A DNA stretch of 25,697 nt. Source: Bacteroidales bacterium (GTDB taxonomy: Bacteria; Bacteroidota; Bacteroidia; Bacteroidales; FEN-979). The stretch's first letter is position 1. Every line of letters starts with the position of its first letter. This document shows positions 7,857 to 15,204 of this stretch, one piece after another. The notes under the pieces were generated by a model. That model saw only the letters and a program-made list of their open reading frames with translations. It ran no database searches and had not been told where the DNA came from. The position numbers and the translations under genes are program-made. The stretch lies in assembly GCA_023229525.1 (NCBI GenBank), contig JALNZC010000052.1:1-25697 (forward strand), written 5' to 3'.

Positions 7857-8156
7857 TTAACTTCCGCGAACTTTTTCCTTGTGCTTAACAAGTTGTTTTC
7901 GTAAAGCATCTGCAGCAAGATCCACCGCAGCTTCAAAAGTAAGGGCCTCTTTCTTTGCAAAAAGGTCGTATCCTTTAATTATTAAGCGCACTTCGGCGAT
8001 TTTGTTTTCCCGGTTTTCGCTGTTGTCCATTTTTAAAATCACTTCACTACTAATAACACCATCAAAAAAAGTGTGTAGTTTATCCAGTTTGTCATTAATA
8101 AAGGCTTCCAATTTCTTATCAGCCTTGAAATGAACCGAATTAATTTTAACATTCAT
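7857..8156 (-). CDS. hpf: Ribosome hibernation promoting factor, short form
   Basis: This 99-residue protein belongs to the HPF/RaiA family, which binds the 30S A and P sites in stationary phase and promotes inactive ribosomes. The N-terminal MNVKINSVHFKADKKLEAFI, the central VILKMD.. strand and the basic helix AADALRKQLVKHKEK are typical. Length corresponds to the short form without the C-terminal dimerisation domain. It starts 14 nt after the Xer recombinase stop, so the two are probably co-transcribed with rpsU upstream, an arrangement common in Bacteroidota. Confidence 0.92.
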   Translation of the reverse strand: MNVKINSVHFKADKKLEAFINDKLDKLHTFFDGVISSEVILKMDNSENRENKIAEVRLIIKGYDLFAKKEALTFEAAVDLAADALRKQLVKHKEKVRGS

Positions 8157-8170
8157 TCCGACCTCCTTTT

Positions 8171-9046
8171 TTATGCCTTTGGATGGGCTTGTTTGTAAAT
8201 TCTCTTCAGTTTTTCTATAGTGTTGTGTGTATATACCTGTGTAGCAGAAAGATTGGCATGTCCGAGCAAATCTTTCACCGCATTCAGTTCTGCCCCGTTA
8301 TTTAACATTTGCGTAGCAAAAGTGTGACGCAAAACATGCGGACTTTTTTTATCTAATGTTGTGACTTCTGAAAGATACCGTTTTACTAGTAAATAGACCA
8401 TCTTGGGGTAAACATTCCGGCCCTTATCCGTCAGAAAAAGTGCATCGGTACTACCAAATGCCCTATCTTTCTCTTCAATATAGAATTTTAATAAAGATTC
8501 CATTTTCTTACTGAACGGGATCAAACGTTCTTTATTACGTTTTCCAAGAACCTTAATTGTATCCTGATGAAAATCAATGTCGGATTCTTTCAGGTTAACC
8601 AACTCCGACAAGCGCATACCTGTGGAATAAAACAGCTCAATGATTAGTTTGTCCCTGACCCCGGGATAACCTTCATCAAAAGCAGTCCGGTCGAGCAGAT
8701 CATCCATTTTTTCTTTATCGATAAAAACAGGTAACCGTCTGGATGTCTTTGGTGAAGTAATCTTGTGCATGGGATTTAGCGATACAACTCCGTCGCGGAT
8801 AAGAAATTTGTAAAATGATTTAAGGGTTGTCAGTTTTCGGTTAATCGTACGGGGTGAAATCTGTTCTTCCATCAACTTTACAAGCCATGAACGGATCATC
8901 TGATCCGTAATATCCTGAACGCCATTAACTTCGTATTGATGATGCAAATACGTGAAAAATTGTTCCAGGTCATTCCGGTAGGCGGTCACGGTGTGTGGAG
9001 AATACCGTTTTTCGTATTGAATGTATGCTAGAAAACGTTCCTTCAC
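8171..9046 (-). CDS. xerC: Tyrosine recombinase XerC/XerD type
   Basis: Xer recombinases resolve chromosome dimers at dif. This 291-residue protein has an N-terminal SAM-like core-binding domain (about 1-90) and a C-terminal catalytic domain. All catalytic residues are visible: Arg145 (TGMRLSEL), Lys169 (LGKRNKER), His237 and Arg240 (PHVLRHTFAT), His263 (LGHANLSATQ) and nucleophile Tyr272 (VYTH). Location between rpsU and hpf and the normal length indicate a housekeeping Xer rather than a mobile-element integrase. Whether it is XerC or XerD cannot be decided by eye; the symbol is tentative. Confidence 0.9.
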   Translation of the reverse strand: MKERFLAYIQYEKRYSPHTVTAYRNDLEQFFTYLHHQYEVNGVQDITDQMIRSWLVKLMEEQISPRTINRKLTTLKSFYKFLIRDGVVSLNPMHKITSPKTSRRLPVFIDKEKMDDLLDRTAFDEGYPGVRDKLIIELFYSTGMRLSELVNLKESDIDFHQDTIKVLGKRNKERLIPFSKKMESLLKFYIEEKDRAFGSTDALFLTDKGRNVYPKMVYLLVKRYLSEVTTLDKKSPHVLRHTFATQMLNNGAELNAVKDLLGHANLSATQVYTHNTIEKLKRIYKQAHPKA

Positions 9047-9148
9047 CGGTCAGTAAAAAAGTAAGAAAAAATTCTGTAATCTTTATTCAGGGGATAAATA
9101 TACAAAAATATCTGCCCGAAATCAAAATTCTTCTTACAAAAAAAGCCG

Positions 9149-9346
9149 TTACATGGCGGCTTCCTCGTCCTGTATATGCTGGATATAAATGGCGCGGTTT
9201 ACCACGTCCCTATGCTTTACCGAGGGTTTTGTAAATTTTTGACGTTCACGGAGTTCCTTGACGACACCCGTTTTCTCAAATTTACGCTTCAGTTTTTTCA
9301 ACGCTCTGTCAATGCTTTCACCTTCTTTAACAGGTACGATAATCAT
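9149..9346 (-). CDS. rpsU: 30S ribosomal protein bS21
   Basis: This 65-residue basic protein belongs to the 30S platform near the anti-Shine-Dalgarno region. The signature VKEGESIDRALKKLKRKFEKTGV matches the family, followed by the ELRERQKFTKPSVKHR basic segment. In Bacteroidota bS21 has been linked to hiding the 16S rRNA tail. It has its own strong promoter just upstream and precedes the Xer gene by about 100 nt. Confidence 0.96.
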   Translation of the reverse strand: MIIVPVKEGESIDRALKKLKRKFEKTGVVKELRERQKFTKPSVKHRDVVNRAIYIQHIQDEEAAM

Positions 9347-9399
9347 GCTATTCGCTCGCTTTCTTGTTAATGGTTTATACTTATTTTCTAAAAGGGCTG

Positions 9400-9431
9400 C
9401 AAAAATATACCTTTATTATCATATTTCCAAA
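9400..9431 (-). promoter_or_regulatory. Bacteroidota-type promoter of rpsU
   Basis: On the minus strand TTTG (9428-9431) is followed after exactly 20 nt by TATTTTTG (9400-9407). Both boxes match the -33/-7 consensus. The inferred start near 9393 gives a leader of about 45 nt before the rpsU ATG at 9346. The heptamer repeat tract starts 14 bp upstream of the -33 box. Confidence 0.8.
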
Positions 9432-9444
9432 TTATTACTGAAAA

Positions 9445-9589
9445 GATGCTGGATGCTGGATGCTGGATGCTGGATATTTGATGCTGGATGATTTATTTCT
9501 GATAGTATATTCATTTTACATTTTACATTTTACATTTTACATTTTACATTTTACATTTTGCATCTTGTATCTTGCATCTTGTATCTTTT
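9445..9589. repeat. Heptamer tandem repeat tract
   Basis: Two runs with a strict 7-nt period fill the spacer between the DPP IV stop and the rpsU promoter. The first, at 9451-9492, is built on GGATGCT: three exact copies, then GGATATT, TGATGCT, GGATGAT. The second, at 9513-9589, has eleven units: six ATTTTAC, then ATTTTGC, ATCTTGT, ATCTTGC, ATCTTGT, ATCTTTT. The gradual change between units suggests growth by slippage followed by point mutation. No gene is seen here; short open frames across it are repeat translations. Confidence 0.9.
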
Positions 9590-9603
9590 TTCCTGTATCC
9601 CGT

Positions 9604-11814
9604 CTACAGATTTTTCAGGATAAAATCCGTCATCCGGTTATAAAGGTGGAAAGTCGTGTTCTTTCCGGTATAGATCCCATGATTGCTGTTCGGGTAAAAC
9701 TGTGACTCAAAAGATTTGTTGGCTGCAACCAGAGCCGTAACCATATCATAAGAGTTCTGGGGATGAACATTATCGTCCGACATACCACAGATAAGCAAGA
9801 GTTTTCCCTTAAGTTCGGTTGCATGATTTACCGGCGAATTGCTCTCATAACCTTCATTATTCTCTCTAGGGGTACGCATGAAACGTTCAGTATATATATT
9901 ATCGTAATATTTCCAATTTGTCACCGGGGCAACGGCTATCCCGAAACTAAAATAATCAACACCCTTTGTTAAACACGAAAGGGTCAGGTATCCTCCAAAA
10001 CTCCAGCCCCACATTCCGATTCTGTTTTTATCGACATAAGATAGTGTTCCCAGATATTTCGCAGCTTCTATCTGATCCATCGTTTCATATTTACCAAGTT
10101 GAAGATAGGTACTTTTTTTAAATTCCTCTCCCCTGCCACCGGTTCCACGGTTATCCACCGACACGACTATGATCCCGTGTTGAGCCCATAACTGGTTCCA
10201 CGACGAAACCGTACCCCAGCTGTTGATTACGGTTTGAGAGCCCGGCCCACCATAAATAGTAAACAATACCGGATATTTTTTGGTTGAATCAAAATCAGGG
10301 GGTTTAACCATCCAACCATTTAAGTCGATACCATCAGCCGTCTTGAAGGTAAAAAATCTGGCCTTACTGAATTGATGATCTTTCATGGTCCCGCGAAGTT
10401 TGGCATTGTCTTGCAACACTCTTATTTCCTTACCGAATGAGTTATAGACAGCAATATAAGGTGGTGTGTTGATATCGGACCACCGACCTATGTACCAGGC
10501 AAAATTCCGGCTGAATTCAGCAGAGTTAGTTCCGGGGTTTGCACTCAGTCTGACTTTGTCCCTTCCATCCAAACCAATCGAATATACATCCTTTTCAAGC
10601 GGTGAACTTTCCGTTGAGGTATAATAAATCAGGGCTTTTTTTTCATCCACGCCGATCATGTCATTTACTTCCCAATTGCCCTTGGTTATCTGGTGGATCA
10701 ATTTCCCGCTAATATCATAAAGATATATATGCCTATATCCATCTTTTTCACTCGTAATCAGAAATTGGGTATTTCCTTTTAAAAAGTGACAGTGGTCATT
10801 GATCTCAATATAATATTTGTTTTCCTCCGTATAAATCACTTTTGTGATCCCCGATCCGGCATCAGCCAGCATAAGTTCCAGTTTGTTCTGGTGACGGTTC
10901 ATCCGGTAAAGGGCAAGGGTTTTCGGATCTTCAGTCCATTTGATCCGGGGAATGTAAATATCGGTCTCTTTACCGATATCCACTTGTGTGGTTTTCTTAT
11001 TTTTCAGATCATAGAAAAAAACTTCAACAATCGAATTATCCTCACCGGCTTTTGGGTATTTATATTTATATTGTTCAGGATATAAATCTCCATAATAGGT
11101 GAGCTGGTATTCCTTTACATTCCTTTCATCAAACCGATAGAAGGCAAGGGTATTGCCATCAGGCGACCAGCAGAACGCTTTTGAAAATTCAAACTCCTCT
11201 TCATACACCCAATCGGTGGCGCCGTTGATGATCTCGTTGATTTTGCCGTCGAAGGTAATCTGGGTTTCGATACAGGACGCAGGATGTTGGATACAATCTG
11301 ACAGATCATTGATAAAAATGTTGTTGTCACGTACGAAAGCAACTTTTGTTCCATCAGGTGAAAAAGTCGCAAGACGTTGTTTACCATTTTTCGAAAGAGG
11401 AAAAAGCTTTCCTGTTTTCAGATCATAAACATAGTAATCGGCTTTGGAGGATCTCCGGTAAATAGGTTCTTCATCTTCAGCAAACAGCATTTTTGTTTCA
11501 TCCTCACAGAATTCAAAACTACTCATTGATATTGCCACTGTATCATCGGCAGGGATCAATTGTTTGGAGGTGACGATAGTTCTGGTAAGTTTACCGGTAG
11601 CATATTCATAAACATTCAGGCTGTCTTTTTTCAACTGGCAATAATGGTCTCCATCCTTCATCGATTGAATTCCTGAAACCGCTTTGGAAGAGAATTTGCG
11701 GTTTTTAAAAATATCTTCGAGGGTGATGGTCTTCTTTTCCGTTTGGGTATAAGCCAGCAAGGACGCTGTAATAAAAAGGAAGAGAAGAAATAATTTGCTG
11801 ATCCTGGTCGTCAT
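9604..11814 (-). CDS. Dipeptidyl-peptidase IV, S9 family serine peptidase
   Basis: This exported S9B peptidase removes X-Pro or X-Ala dipeptides from peptide N-termini and probably works in the periplasm. The 736-residue protein begins with a signal peptide (hydrophobic residues 7-21, likely cut near AYT-Q). The beta-propeller domain covers about 40-480 and contains the substrate-anchoring DWVYEEEF (201-208). The alpha/beta-hydrolase domain follows, with catalytic Ser605 (GWSFGGY), Asp680 (SDDNVH) and His712 (SNHGI). Odd feature: residues 172-182 (SDCIQHPASCI) stand where relatives usually have a short turn before ETQIT, and they are encoded by four copies of a GGATRCN-type heptamer. It is transcribed divergently from the flavin reductase-like gene, with only 43 nt between the start codons. 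Confidence 0.95.
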   Translation of the reverse strand: MTTRISKLFLLFLFITASLLAYTQTEKKTITLEDIFKNRKFSSKAVSGIQSMKDGDHYCQLKKDSLNVYEYATGKLTRTIVTSKQLIPADDTVAISMSSFEFCEDETKMLFAEDEEPIYRRSSKADYYVYDLKTGKLFPLSKNGKQRLATFSPDGTKVAFVRDNNIFINDLSDCIQHPASCIETQITFDGKINEIINGATDWVYEEEFEFSKAFCWSPDGNTLAFYRFDERNVKEYQLTYYGDLYPEQYKYKYPKAGEDNSIVEVFFYDLKNKKTTQVDIGKETDIYIPRIKWTEDPKTLALYRMNRHQNKLELMLADAGSGITKVIYTEENKYYIEINDHCHFLKGNTQFLITSEKDGYRHIYLYDISGKLIHQITKGNWEVNDMIGVDEKKALIYYTSTESSPLEKDVYSIGLDGRDKVRLSANPGTNSAEFSRNFAWYIGRWSDINTPPYIAVYNSFGKEIRVLQDNAKLRGTMKDHQFSKARFFTFKTADGIDLNGWMVKPPDFDSTKKYPVLFTIYGGPGSQTVINSWGTVSSWNQLWAQHGIIVVSVDNRGTGGRGEEFKKSTYLQLGKYETMDQIEAAKYLGTLSYVDKNRIGMWGWSFGGYLTLSCLTKGVDYFSFGIAVAPVTNWKYYDNIYTERFMRTPRENNEGYESNSPVNHATELKGKLLLICGMSDDNVHPQNSYDMVTALVAANKSFESQFYPNSNHGIYTGKNTTFHLYNRMTDFILKNL
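11268..11295. repeat. Heptamer repeats inside the DPP IV gene
   Basis: Four consecutive 7-mers (CGATACA, GGACGCA, GGATGTT, GGATACA) lie in the coding sequence. They belong to the same GGATGCT-like family as the tract at 9451-9492. On the minus strand they encode about residues 174-183 of DPP IV. Compared with the usual turn before the ETQIT strand this adds about 7 residues, that is 21 nt or three heptamers, which keeps the frame. Confidence 0.75.
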
Positions 11815-11857
11815 ATGATATTAATTTTTATAATCTTTGTGTCAAAAATAGAAAATA

Positions 11858-12367
11858 ATGCGTAAGGAAACCGGACTTTTTGATGAGATGCATAAAACGC
11901 TCGATGAACTGAATGGGAATGGGATTCTTTTGGTGACCGGAGACCCGCCCAATCTCATGACTATTGGCTGGGGAACGCTCGGTGTTATCTGGCATAAATC
12001 GATTTTTACCGTGATGGTCAGACCCACCCGTTTTTCATTTGAGAAGATGGAGAAAAGCAAATATTTTTCTGTTTGTATATTACCGGAAGGTTTTGAAAAA
12101 CAACTTGCCTTATGCGGGTCAAAATCGGGGCGTGACCTGGATAAAATCGGGGTTTGCGGATTTACCATGGAAAAGGGGATCAGGATTTCAACTCCATACA
12201 TTGTTGAATCCACCGTTCATTATGAATGCCGCATCGTTCATAAACACCGGCTCGATCCCGGCACGTTGGATACCGCCATTGATAAACGATTCTACCCGAA
12301 AAAGGATTACCATATGGTTTATTATGGAGAGATCCTTGGGGTGTTCAGGAATGAAAAGGTTGGTTGA
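11858..12367 (+). CDS. Flavin reductase-like FMN-binding protein
   Basis: This 169-residue protein resembles the flavin reductase/NADH:FMN oxidoreductase-like split-barrel family. Visible features are GILLVTGDPPNLMTIGWGTLG and IFTVMVRPTRFSFEKMEKS, the strands that in this family bind FMN. The segment KYFSVCILPEGFEKQLALCG follows, as in family members that reduce flavin or act as small redox enzymes. Substrate is unknown. It stands alone between the divergent DPP IV gene and tRNA-Val, with no partner gene indicating a pathway. Confidence 0.82.
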   Translation: MRKETGLFDEMHKTLDELNGNGILLVTGDPPNLMTIGWGTLGVIWHKSIFTVMVRPTRFSFEKMEKSKYFSVCILPEGFEKQLALCGSKSGRDLDKIGVCGFTMEKGIRISTPYIVESTVHYECRIVHKHRLDPGTLDTAIDKRFYPKKDYHMVYYGEILGVFRNEKVG

Positions 12368-12395
12368 TTGTCTTTTTAAAAAAATTATATCTTTG
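12364..12395 (+). promoter_or_regulatory. Bacteroidota-type promoter of tRNA-Val
   Basis: TATCTTTG (12388-12395) is a perfect TAnnTTTG -7 box, with a TTG at 12364-12366 21 nt upstream. The inferred start near 12402 lies 5 nt before the tRNA. The promoter is outside the integrated element, so the tRNA keeps its own promoter after insertion. Confidence 0.75.
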
Positions 12396-12406
12396 CAGCC
12401 GTTTTC

Positions 12407-12481
12407 GGGATGTTAGCTCAGTTGGTTTAGAGCGCTTGCTTGACAGGCAAGAGGTCATCAGTTCGAATCTGTTACATCCCA
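12407..12481 (+). tRNA. trnV: tRNA-Val (anticodon GAC), element attachment site
   Basis: A complete cloverleaf is present. Acceptor arms are GGGATGT (12407-12413) and ACATCCC (12474-12480), with discriminator A. The D arm is GCTC..GAGC, the anticodon stem CTTGC/GCAAG surrounds loop TTGACAG (GAC), and the T arm contains CAGTTCGAATCTG. No CCA is encoded. Its last part is repeated at 22117-22163, showing that an element integrated here and left the gene intact. Confidence 0.96.
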
Positions 12482-12482
12482 C
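12436..12482 (+). repeat. attL core, 47-bp direct repeat
   Basis: The core covers the tRNA-Val anticodon arm, variable region, T arm and 3' acceptor arm plus two bases. It is identical to 22117-22163, and the bases just outside differ on both sides. This is the left junction; the tRNA gene is complete here. Confidence 0.93.
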
Positions 12483-12508
12483 GTAGTTACAAAGGTTTTT
12501 CCAAGCAA

Positions 12509-12531
12509 GGTACCAACAAGGGTACCAACAA
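12509..12531 (+). repeat. Left pair of putative integrase arm sites
   Basis: Two direct copies of GGTACCAACAA (12509-12519 and 12521-12531) lie 12 bp apart, 27 bp inside the left core. The same pair, spacing and orientation occurs at 21968-21990 near the right end. Paired identical sites at both ends fit binding of the integrase N-terminal arm domain. Confidence 0.7.
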
Positions 12532-12654
12532 TGACCAGGAAAAGCCTTTTTTTATTTCCCACCCCTACCAAGTAATTGCGCACTTTTTACCACTTGAAAA
12601 TAAATCCTATCTTTATTCTGTAAAAATCATTTTCATGAAAAAACAGATACAGCT

Positions 12655-13272
12655 ATGAAAACGATCTCGCAAAGATTAAAACAAACTGCTTATCATGAAG
12701 CTGGACACTTAGTCGCCGACATAATTTTTAAGTTAAAACCTTTTGAGGCTTCGATCGTTCCCGAGAAAGAGAAATCAGCTGGCCATGTCAGAGCATTAAC
12801 TTTCGGAGATTATGCCCCATACATCATAGATTTTGACGATAAAGAAGAGCAGATCAATAGACTTAATGAGAATAAAAAGAAATATATTGCAAGTAGATTT
12901 GATGACCACGATAAAGTCCGGAGGATAGCACGTAAAATGATAATTTCATGTTATGCGGGTCATGAGGCATCAAAAAAGATAAAACCCAATGTGGATATTG
13001 GTTATTCTTATAGAGACAATGAGATTGCGATTGACATTATGGACTTAGCGAATATCACATGTGAATATAATCCTAATGAAGATTGGTATGAATATGATAT
13101 CGACGGTAAATTATGGAATGCTGCAGTTAATTTTGTTGATAAGCATTGGGGACAAATTGAAAGAGTAGCCAAACTGCTTTTAGAAAAGAAAACCCTCTAT
13201 AAAGATGATATTATGAAACTCTCACGTGAAATACTCAGGGAAACCAAGGAACAAAGGACCCCAAATTTATAA
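12655..13272 (+). CDS. Stand-alone M41 (FtsH-type) zinc peptidase domain protein
   Basis: The 205-residue protein looks like the FtsH protease domain without its AAA ATPase or membrane segments. The zinc motif HEAGH is at 14-18. The AGHEAS stretch (101-106) aligns with the FtsH gGRaAE region. Asp121 in YRDNE is a candidate third zinc ligand. The C-terminal part HWGQIERVAKLLLEKKTLYKDDIMKL resembles the FtsH tail helices. A free M41 domain cannot unfold substrates by itself, so it may act on small or unstructured proteins or need a partner; this is inference. There is no signal peptide. It is the first plus-strand cargo gene after the left end, 3 nt before the lipoprotein gene. Confidence 0.75.
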   Translation: MKTISQRLKQTAYHEAGHLVADIIFKLKPFEASIVPEKEKSAGHVRALTFGDYAPYIIDFDDKEEQINRLNENKKKYIASRFDDHDKVRRIARKMIISCYAGHEASKKIKPNVDIGYSYRDNEIAIDIMDLANITCEYNPNEDWYEYDIDGKLWNAAVNFVDKHWGQIERVAKLLLEKKTLYKDDIMKLSREILRETKEQRTPNL

Positions 13273-13275
13273 ACC

Positions 13276-13506
13276 ATGAAAACGAAACTGATTATCATCG
13301 CACTGCTGGCATTAACAGCTTGCAAAAAAGATACGATATCTCCGTCATCTATACCGGGCGCCATCTGTGCAACCTGCACAGAATCCCATAGCGGATATAC
13401 TGCCAAAGACTTCTGCGCCGATCCAATATCTGTTGATACATACATCAATGAGTTAAAGAAAACAGGTTCGCAATACGGCCAATCATGGTCATGCGTTAAA
13501 CACTAA
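13276..13506 (+). CDS. Small cysteine-containing lipoprotein
   Basis: This 76-residue protein has a short signal peptide with lipobox LTAC and lipidated Cys16. The mature part contains four more cysteines (31, 34, 47, 73), beginning with a CATC pair. The segment TESHSGYTAKDFCADPISVDTYINELK is reminiscent of other small Bacteroidota lipoproteins, but its function is not known. Four cysteines could form two disulfides or bind a metal. Start at 13276 lies 3 nt after the M41 gene stop and the next start is 4 nt after its stop, so the three genes are probably one operon. Confidence 0.75.
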   Translation: MKTKLIIIALLALTACKKDTISPSSIPGAICATCTESHSGYTAKDFCADPISVDTYINELKKTGSQYGQSWSCVKH

Positions 13507-13510
13507 CCCC

Positions 13511-13795
13511 ATGGAAAAACAACCGCCTTTCAAGTTTCCGGAATCAATAACCGATCCACAAGAAATTCTTGATTCCCTGACCAATGATCAGGAGTCTGCA
13601 CTTTCAACATACATGGCCCAGGGCACAAGGGAGTATTATCAATCAATAATGGACGAGCTGGACCGCGTAGAAAATGAGTTACGACGTGCCAGAATACAGA
13701 TTTCCAGGCAAGGTACTGCGATGCGCAACCTGATGAGTAAGATTCCCCTGGTAAAACTCCGGTCTGGGATTGATATCAAGTCGGGCCTGAATTGA
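13511..13795 (+). CDS. Small protein of unknown function, paralogue A
   Basis: The 94-residue protein is not recognised. It shares the N-terminal pattern KFPxxITDPxEILxxLTxDQ with the product of 13882-14145. A predicted coiled-coil-like helix follows (MDELDRVENELRRARIQI), then a basic tail. There is no signal peptide or membrane segment. It starts 4 nt after the lipoprotein stop, which suggests co-expression. Confidence 0.65.
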   Translation: MEKQPPFKFPESITDPQEILDSLTNDQESALSTYMAQGTREYYQSIMDELDRVENELRRARIQISRQGTAMRNLMSKIPLVKLRSGIDIKSGLN

Positions 13796-13881
13796 TCAAT
13801 TACTTTAGATATTGGTTTTGAATACCTCACTTGAATTAATCCAAAATACCAAGAAACAATAACCCTCAAACCCATAATCCT

Positions 13882-14145
13882 ATGAAAAAAAATCAATCTT
13901 ACAAATTCCCGAAAGAAATCACGGACCCGAAAGAAATCCTGTCCTGCTTAACCAAAGATCAGTACAATTCAATCAACGACTACTTAAATGAAAGGGATGG
14001 TGATCAGTTCAGAAGCATGGTAGATGAAATCACCAAAATCGAGAATAAACTAAAATGTTTTCGGGCAAACCTTATCAATACTCTATATGAAAGATACTGC
14101 AATCCGCCCGTCAAACCAAAGCTGACTGTCTCCAGCCGGCCGTAA
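13882..14145 (+). CDS. Small protein of unknown function, paralogue B
   Basis: The 87-residue product is a diverged tandem copy of the preceding gene. Both start with a short polar leader, then the shared KFPxxITDPxEILxxLTxDQ block. A helix follows (VDEITKIENKLKCFRANL) at the same place as in paralogue A. The C-termini differ. It is 86 nt downstream of paralogue A, and that gap holds no other gene. Function is unknown; a DNA- or protein-binding adaptor is possible but not shown. Confidence 0.65.
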   Translation: MKKNQSYKFPKEITDPKEILSCLTKDQYNSINDYLNERDGDQFRSMVDEITKIENKLKCFRANLINTLYERYCNPPVKPKLTVSSRP

Positions 14146-14257
14146 GTATTGATTTTTCAATACCTGGGAACTGTTCTACTCGCGGTCTACCTGTCAAAGA
14201 AATACCACTTGTGACCCTCGTTAATAGTGCATTTCACTATTTTTGTTCTAATCCACC

Positions 14258-14461
14258 ATGGACCCAAATATAAACCAATTAAGGCTTCCCCTGGTTTTGG
14301 AGAATAAAGAAGTTTCCGCCTTGTGTGACAAGCTGCGGGCCGGGATCAGGCGAAGGGAGGCAAACCCGGAAAACAACACAAATGCTGAAATTGCACGGCT
14401 CAAAGAAATGATTTCAGTAATATCGGAGCTTTTTGGACTGGGGCAGTCAGAATCTGGTTAA
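14258..14461 (+). CDS. Short hypothetical protein
   Basis: The 67-residue protein is not recognised and is mostly helical by appearance (LENKEVSALCDKLRAGIRRRE, then AEIARLKEMISVISELFGL). A TATTTTTG at 14238-14245 fits a -7 promoter box and would give a leader of only a few bases, but no -33 box lies at the preferred distance. It converges with hicA, with 46 nt between the genes. It is weakly supported. Confidence 0.5.
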   Translation: MDPNINQLRLPLVLENKEVSALCDKLRAGIRRREANPENNTNAEIARLKEMISVISELFGLGQSESG

Positions 14462-14507
14462 CACCGATTAAGTTCGTGTATTACAAAAGAGATAATGAGG
14501 ACTGCTT

Positions 14508-14744
14508 TTAGCCTTCTTTAAGAAACTTAATAAAATCATCTCGGTCGGCCCCGATTATTCGAAGGTTATTTTTAATAATAAATTCGGGGACAGGATCAAT
14601 ATGTGTTTGAAAAGTAACTGGTCTTTTTAAATCGCTTCTACACCAAATCTCATGTCCAGAAGTGGATCGAATGTGTTTTAATCCTTTATATTTAAGGTAT
14701 TTTCTAAAAAGATTCAGAGGAATATTCTTCAGATGCGTTGCCAT
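14508..14744 (-). CDS. hicA: HicA-like mRNA interferase toxin
   Basis: The 78-residue protein matches the HicA (YcfA) family, small double-stranded-RNA-binding-fold RNases that cut mRNA and stop growth. The key motif is SGHEIWCRSD with catalytic His31. The family pattern of a basic N-terminal helix, the core strand PVTFQTHI and the C-terminal helix IIGADRDDFIKFL is present. It starts 3 nt after the stop of the antitoxin gene. Antitoxin-first (hicBA) order is seen in part of the family. Confidence 0.85.
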   Translation of the reverse strand: MATHLKNIPLNLFRKYLKYKGLKHIRSTSGHEIWCRSDLKRPVTFQTHIDPVPEFIIKNNLRIIGADRDDFIKFLKEG

Positions 14745-14747
14745 CTA

Positions 14748-15140
14748 TTAGCACACTGGGACCTCAATGTTTTTGTCAAATTTCCGGAACTCGTGGTTAT
14801 TGAAAATTTTGAGAAAATCGGCATTGTTTTTAAGAATGTTGTCCATGGAAGGAGGGGCCATAGGTTTTTGCTTACTTTTTTTTACGACCCAACCAAGGTC
14901 CTTTAAAACGCTTCTAAGTGTGTTCTTATGAACTGTATATTTGAAAAATTCATCCATCACAGTGGTAAGAGACTGTTCGGCTTCAGATTCTGTCTTTCCA
15001 TAGCCCGATAGGTCGAATACCGGACAGTAAATGATGAAACTATTATCTTCAGTAAAAGCGATTAGGGGTACCTTGACTTTGATTTGATGACCTGCACCTC
15101 CCCATTTTCCGTACAGTGAACCGGTTTTTTCTGTATTCAT
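14748..15140 (-). CDS. hicB: HicB-like antitoxin
   Basis: The 130-residue protein has the HicB partial RNase-H-like fold: VPLIAFTEDNSFIIYCPVFDLSGYGKTESEAEQSL is the family core (about 25-60). It should neutralise the HicA product from the following gene. The C-terminal part (about 75-130) is longer than in minimal HicB proteins and shows no obvious ribbon-helix-helix or HTH motif. Upstream is a perfect TTACAA-AG-TTGTAA palindrome beside a -7 box, the likely autoregulation site. The pair probably stabilises the element. Confidence 0.8.
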   Translation of the reverse strand: MNTEKTGSLYGKWGGAGHQIKVKVPLIAFTEDNSFIIYCPVFDLSGYGKTESEAEQSLTTVMDEFFKYTVHKNTLRSVLKDLGWVVKKSKQKPMAPPSMDNILKNNADFLKIFNNHEFRKFDKNIEVPVC

Positions 15141-15174
15141 GGTTTTATATGAAACTTTATGGTCTCAGTTTTGA

Positions 15175-15204
15175 CAAAATTATAACAATTTTACAAAGTT
15201 GTAA
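15175..15204 (-). promoter_or_regulatory. hicBA promoter with palindromic operator
   Basis: On the minus strand TAATTTTG (15175-15182) fits the -7 box and predicts a start about 28 nt before the hicB ATG. Directly upstream, 15191-15204 is a perfect palindrome, TTACAA-AG-TTGTAA, between the -7 position and where the -33 box should be. No well-spaced -33 box is seen. The location is right for repression by the HicB or HicAB complex. Confidence 0.55.

Noticed and set aside
9460..9705. 81-codon plus-strand frame over the heptamer tract
   Set aside because: It is a translation of tandem repeats and runs antisense into the DPP IV gene.
12655..13272. Truncated ftsH gene
   Set aside because: The domain has its own start, full M41 layout and tight spacing to the next gene; no ATPase remnant is seen upstream, so a stand-alone protein is more likely.
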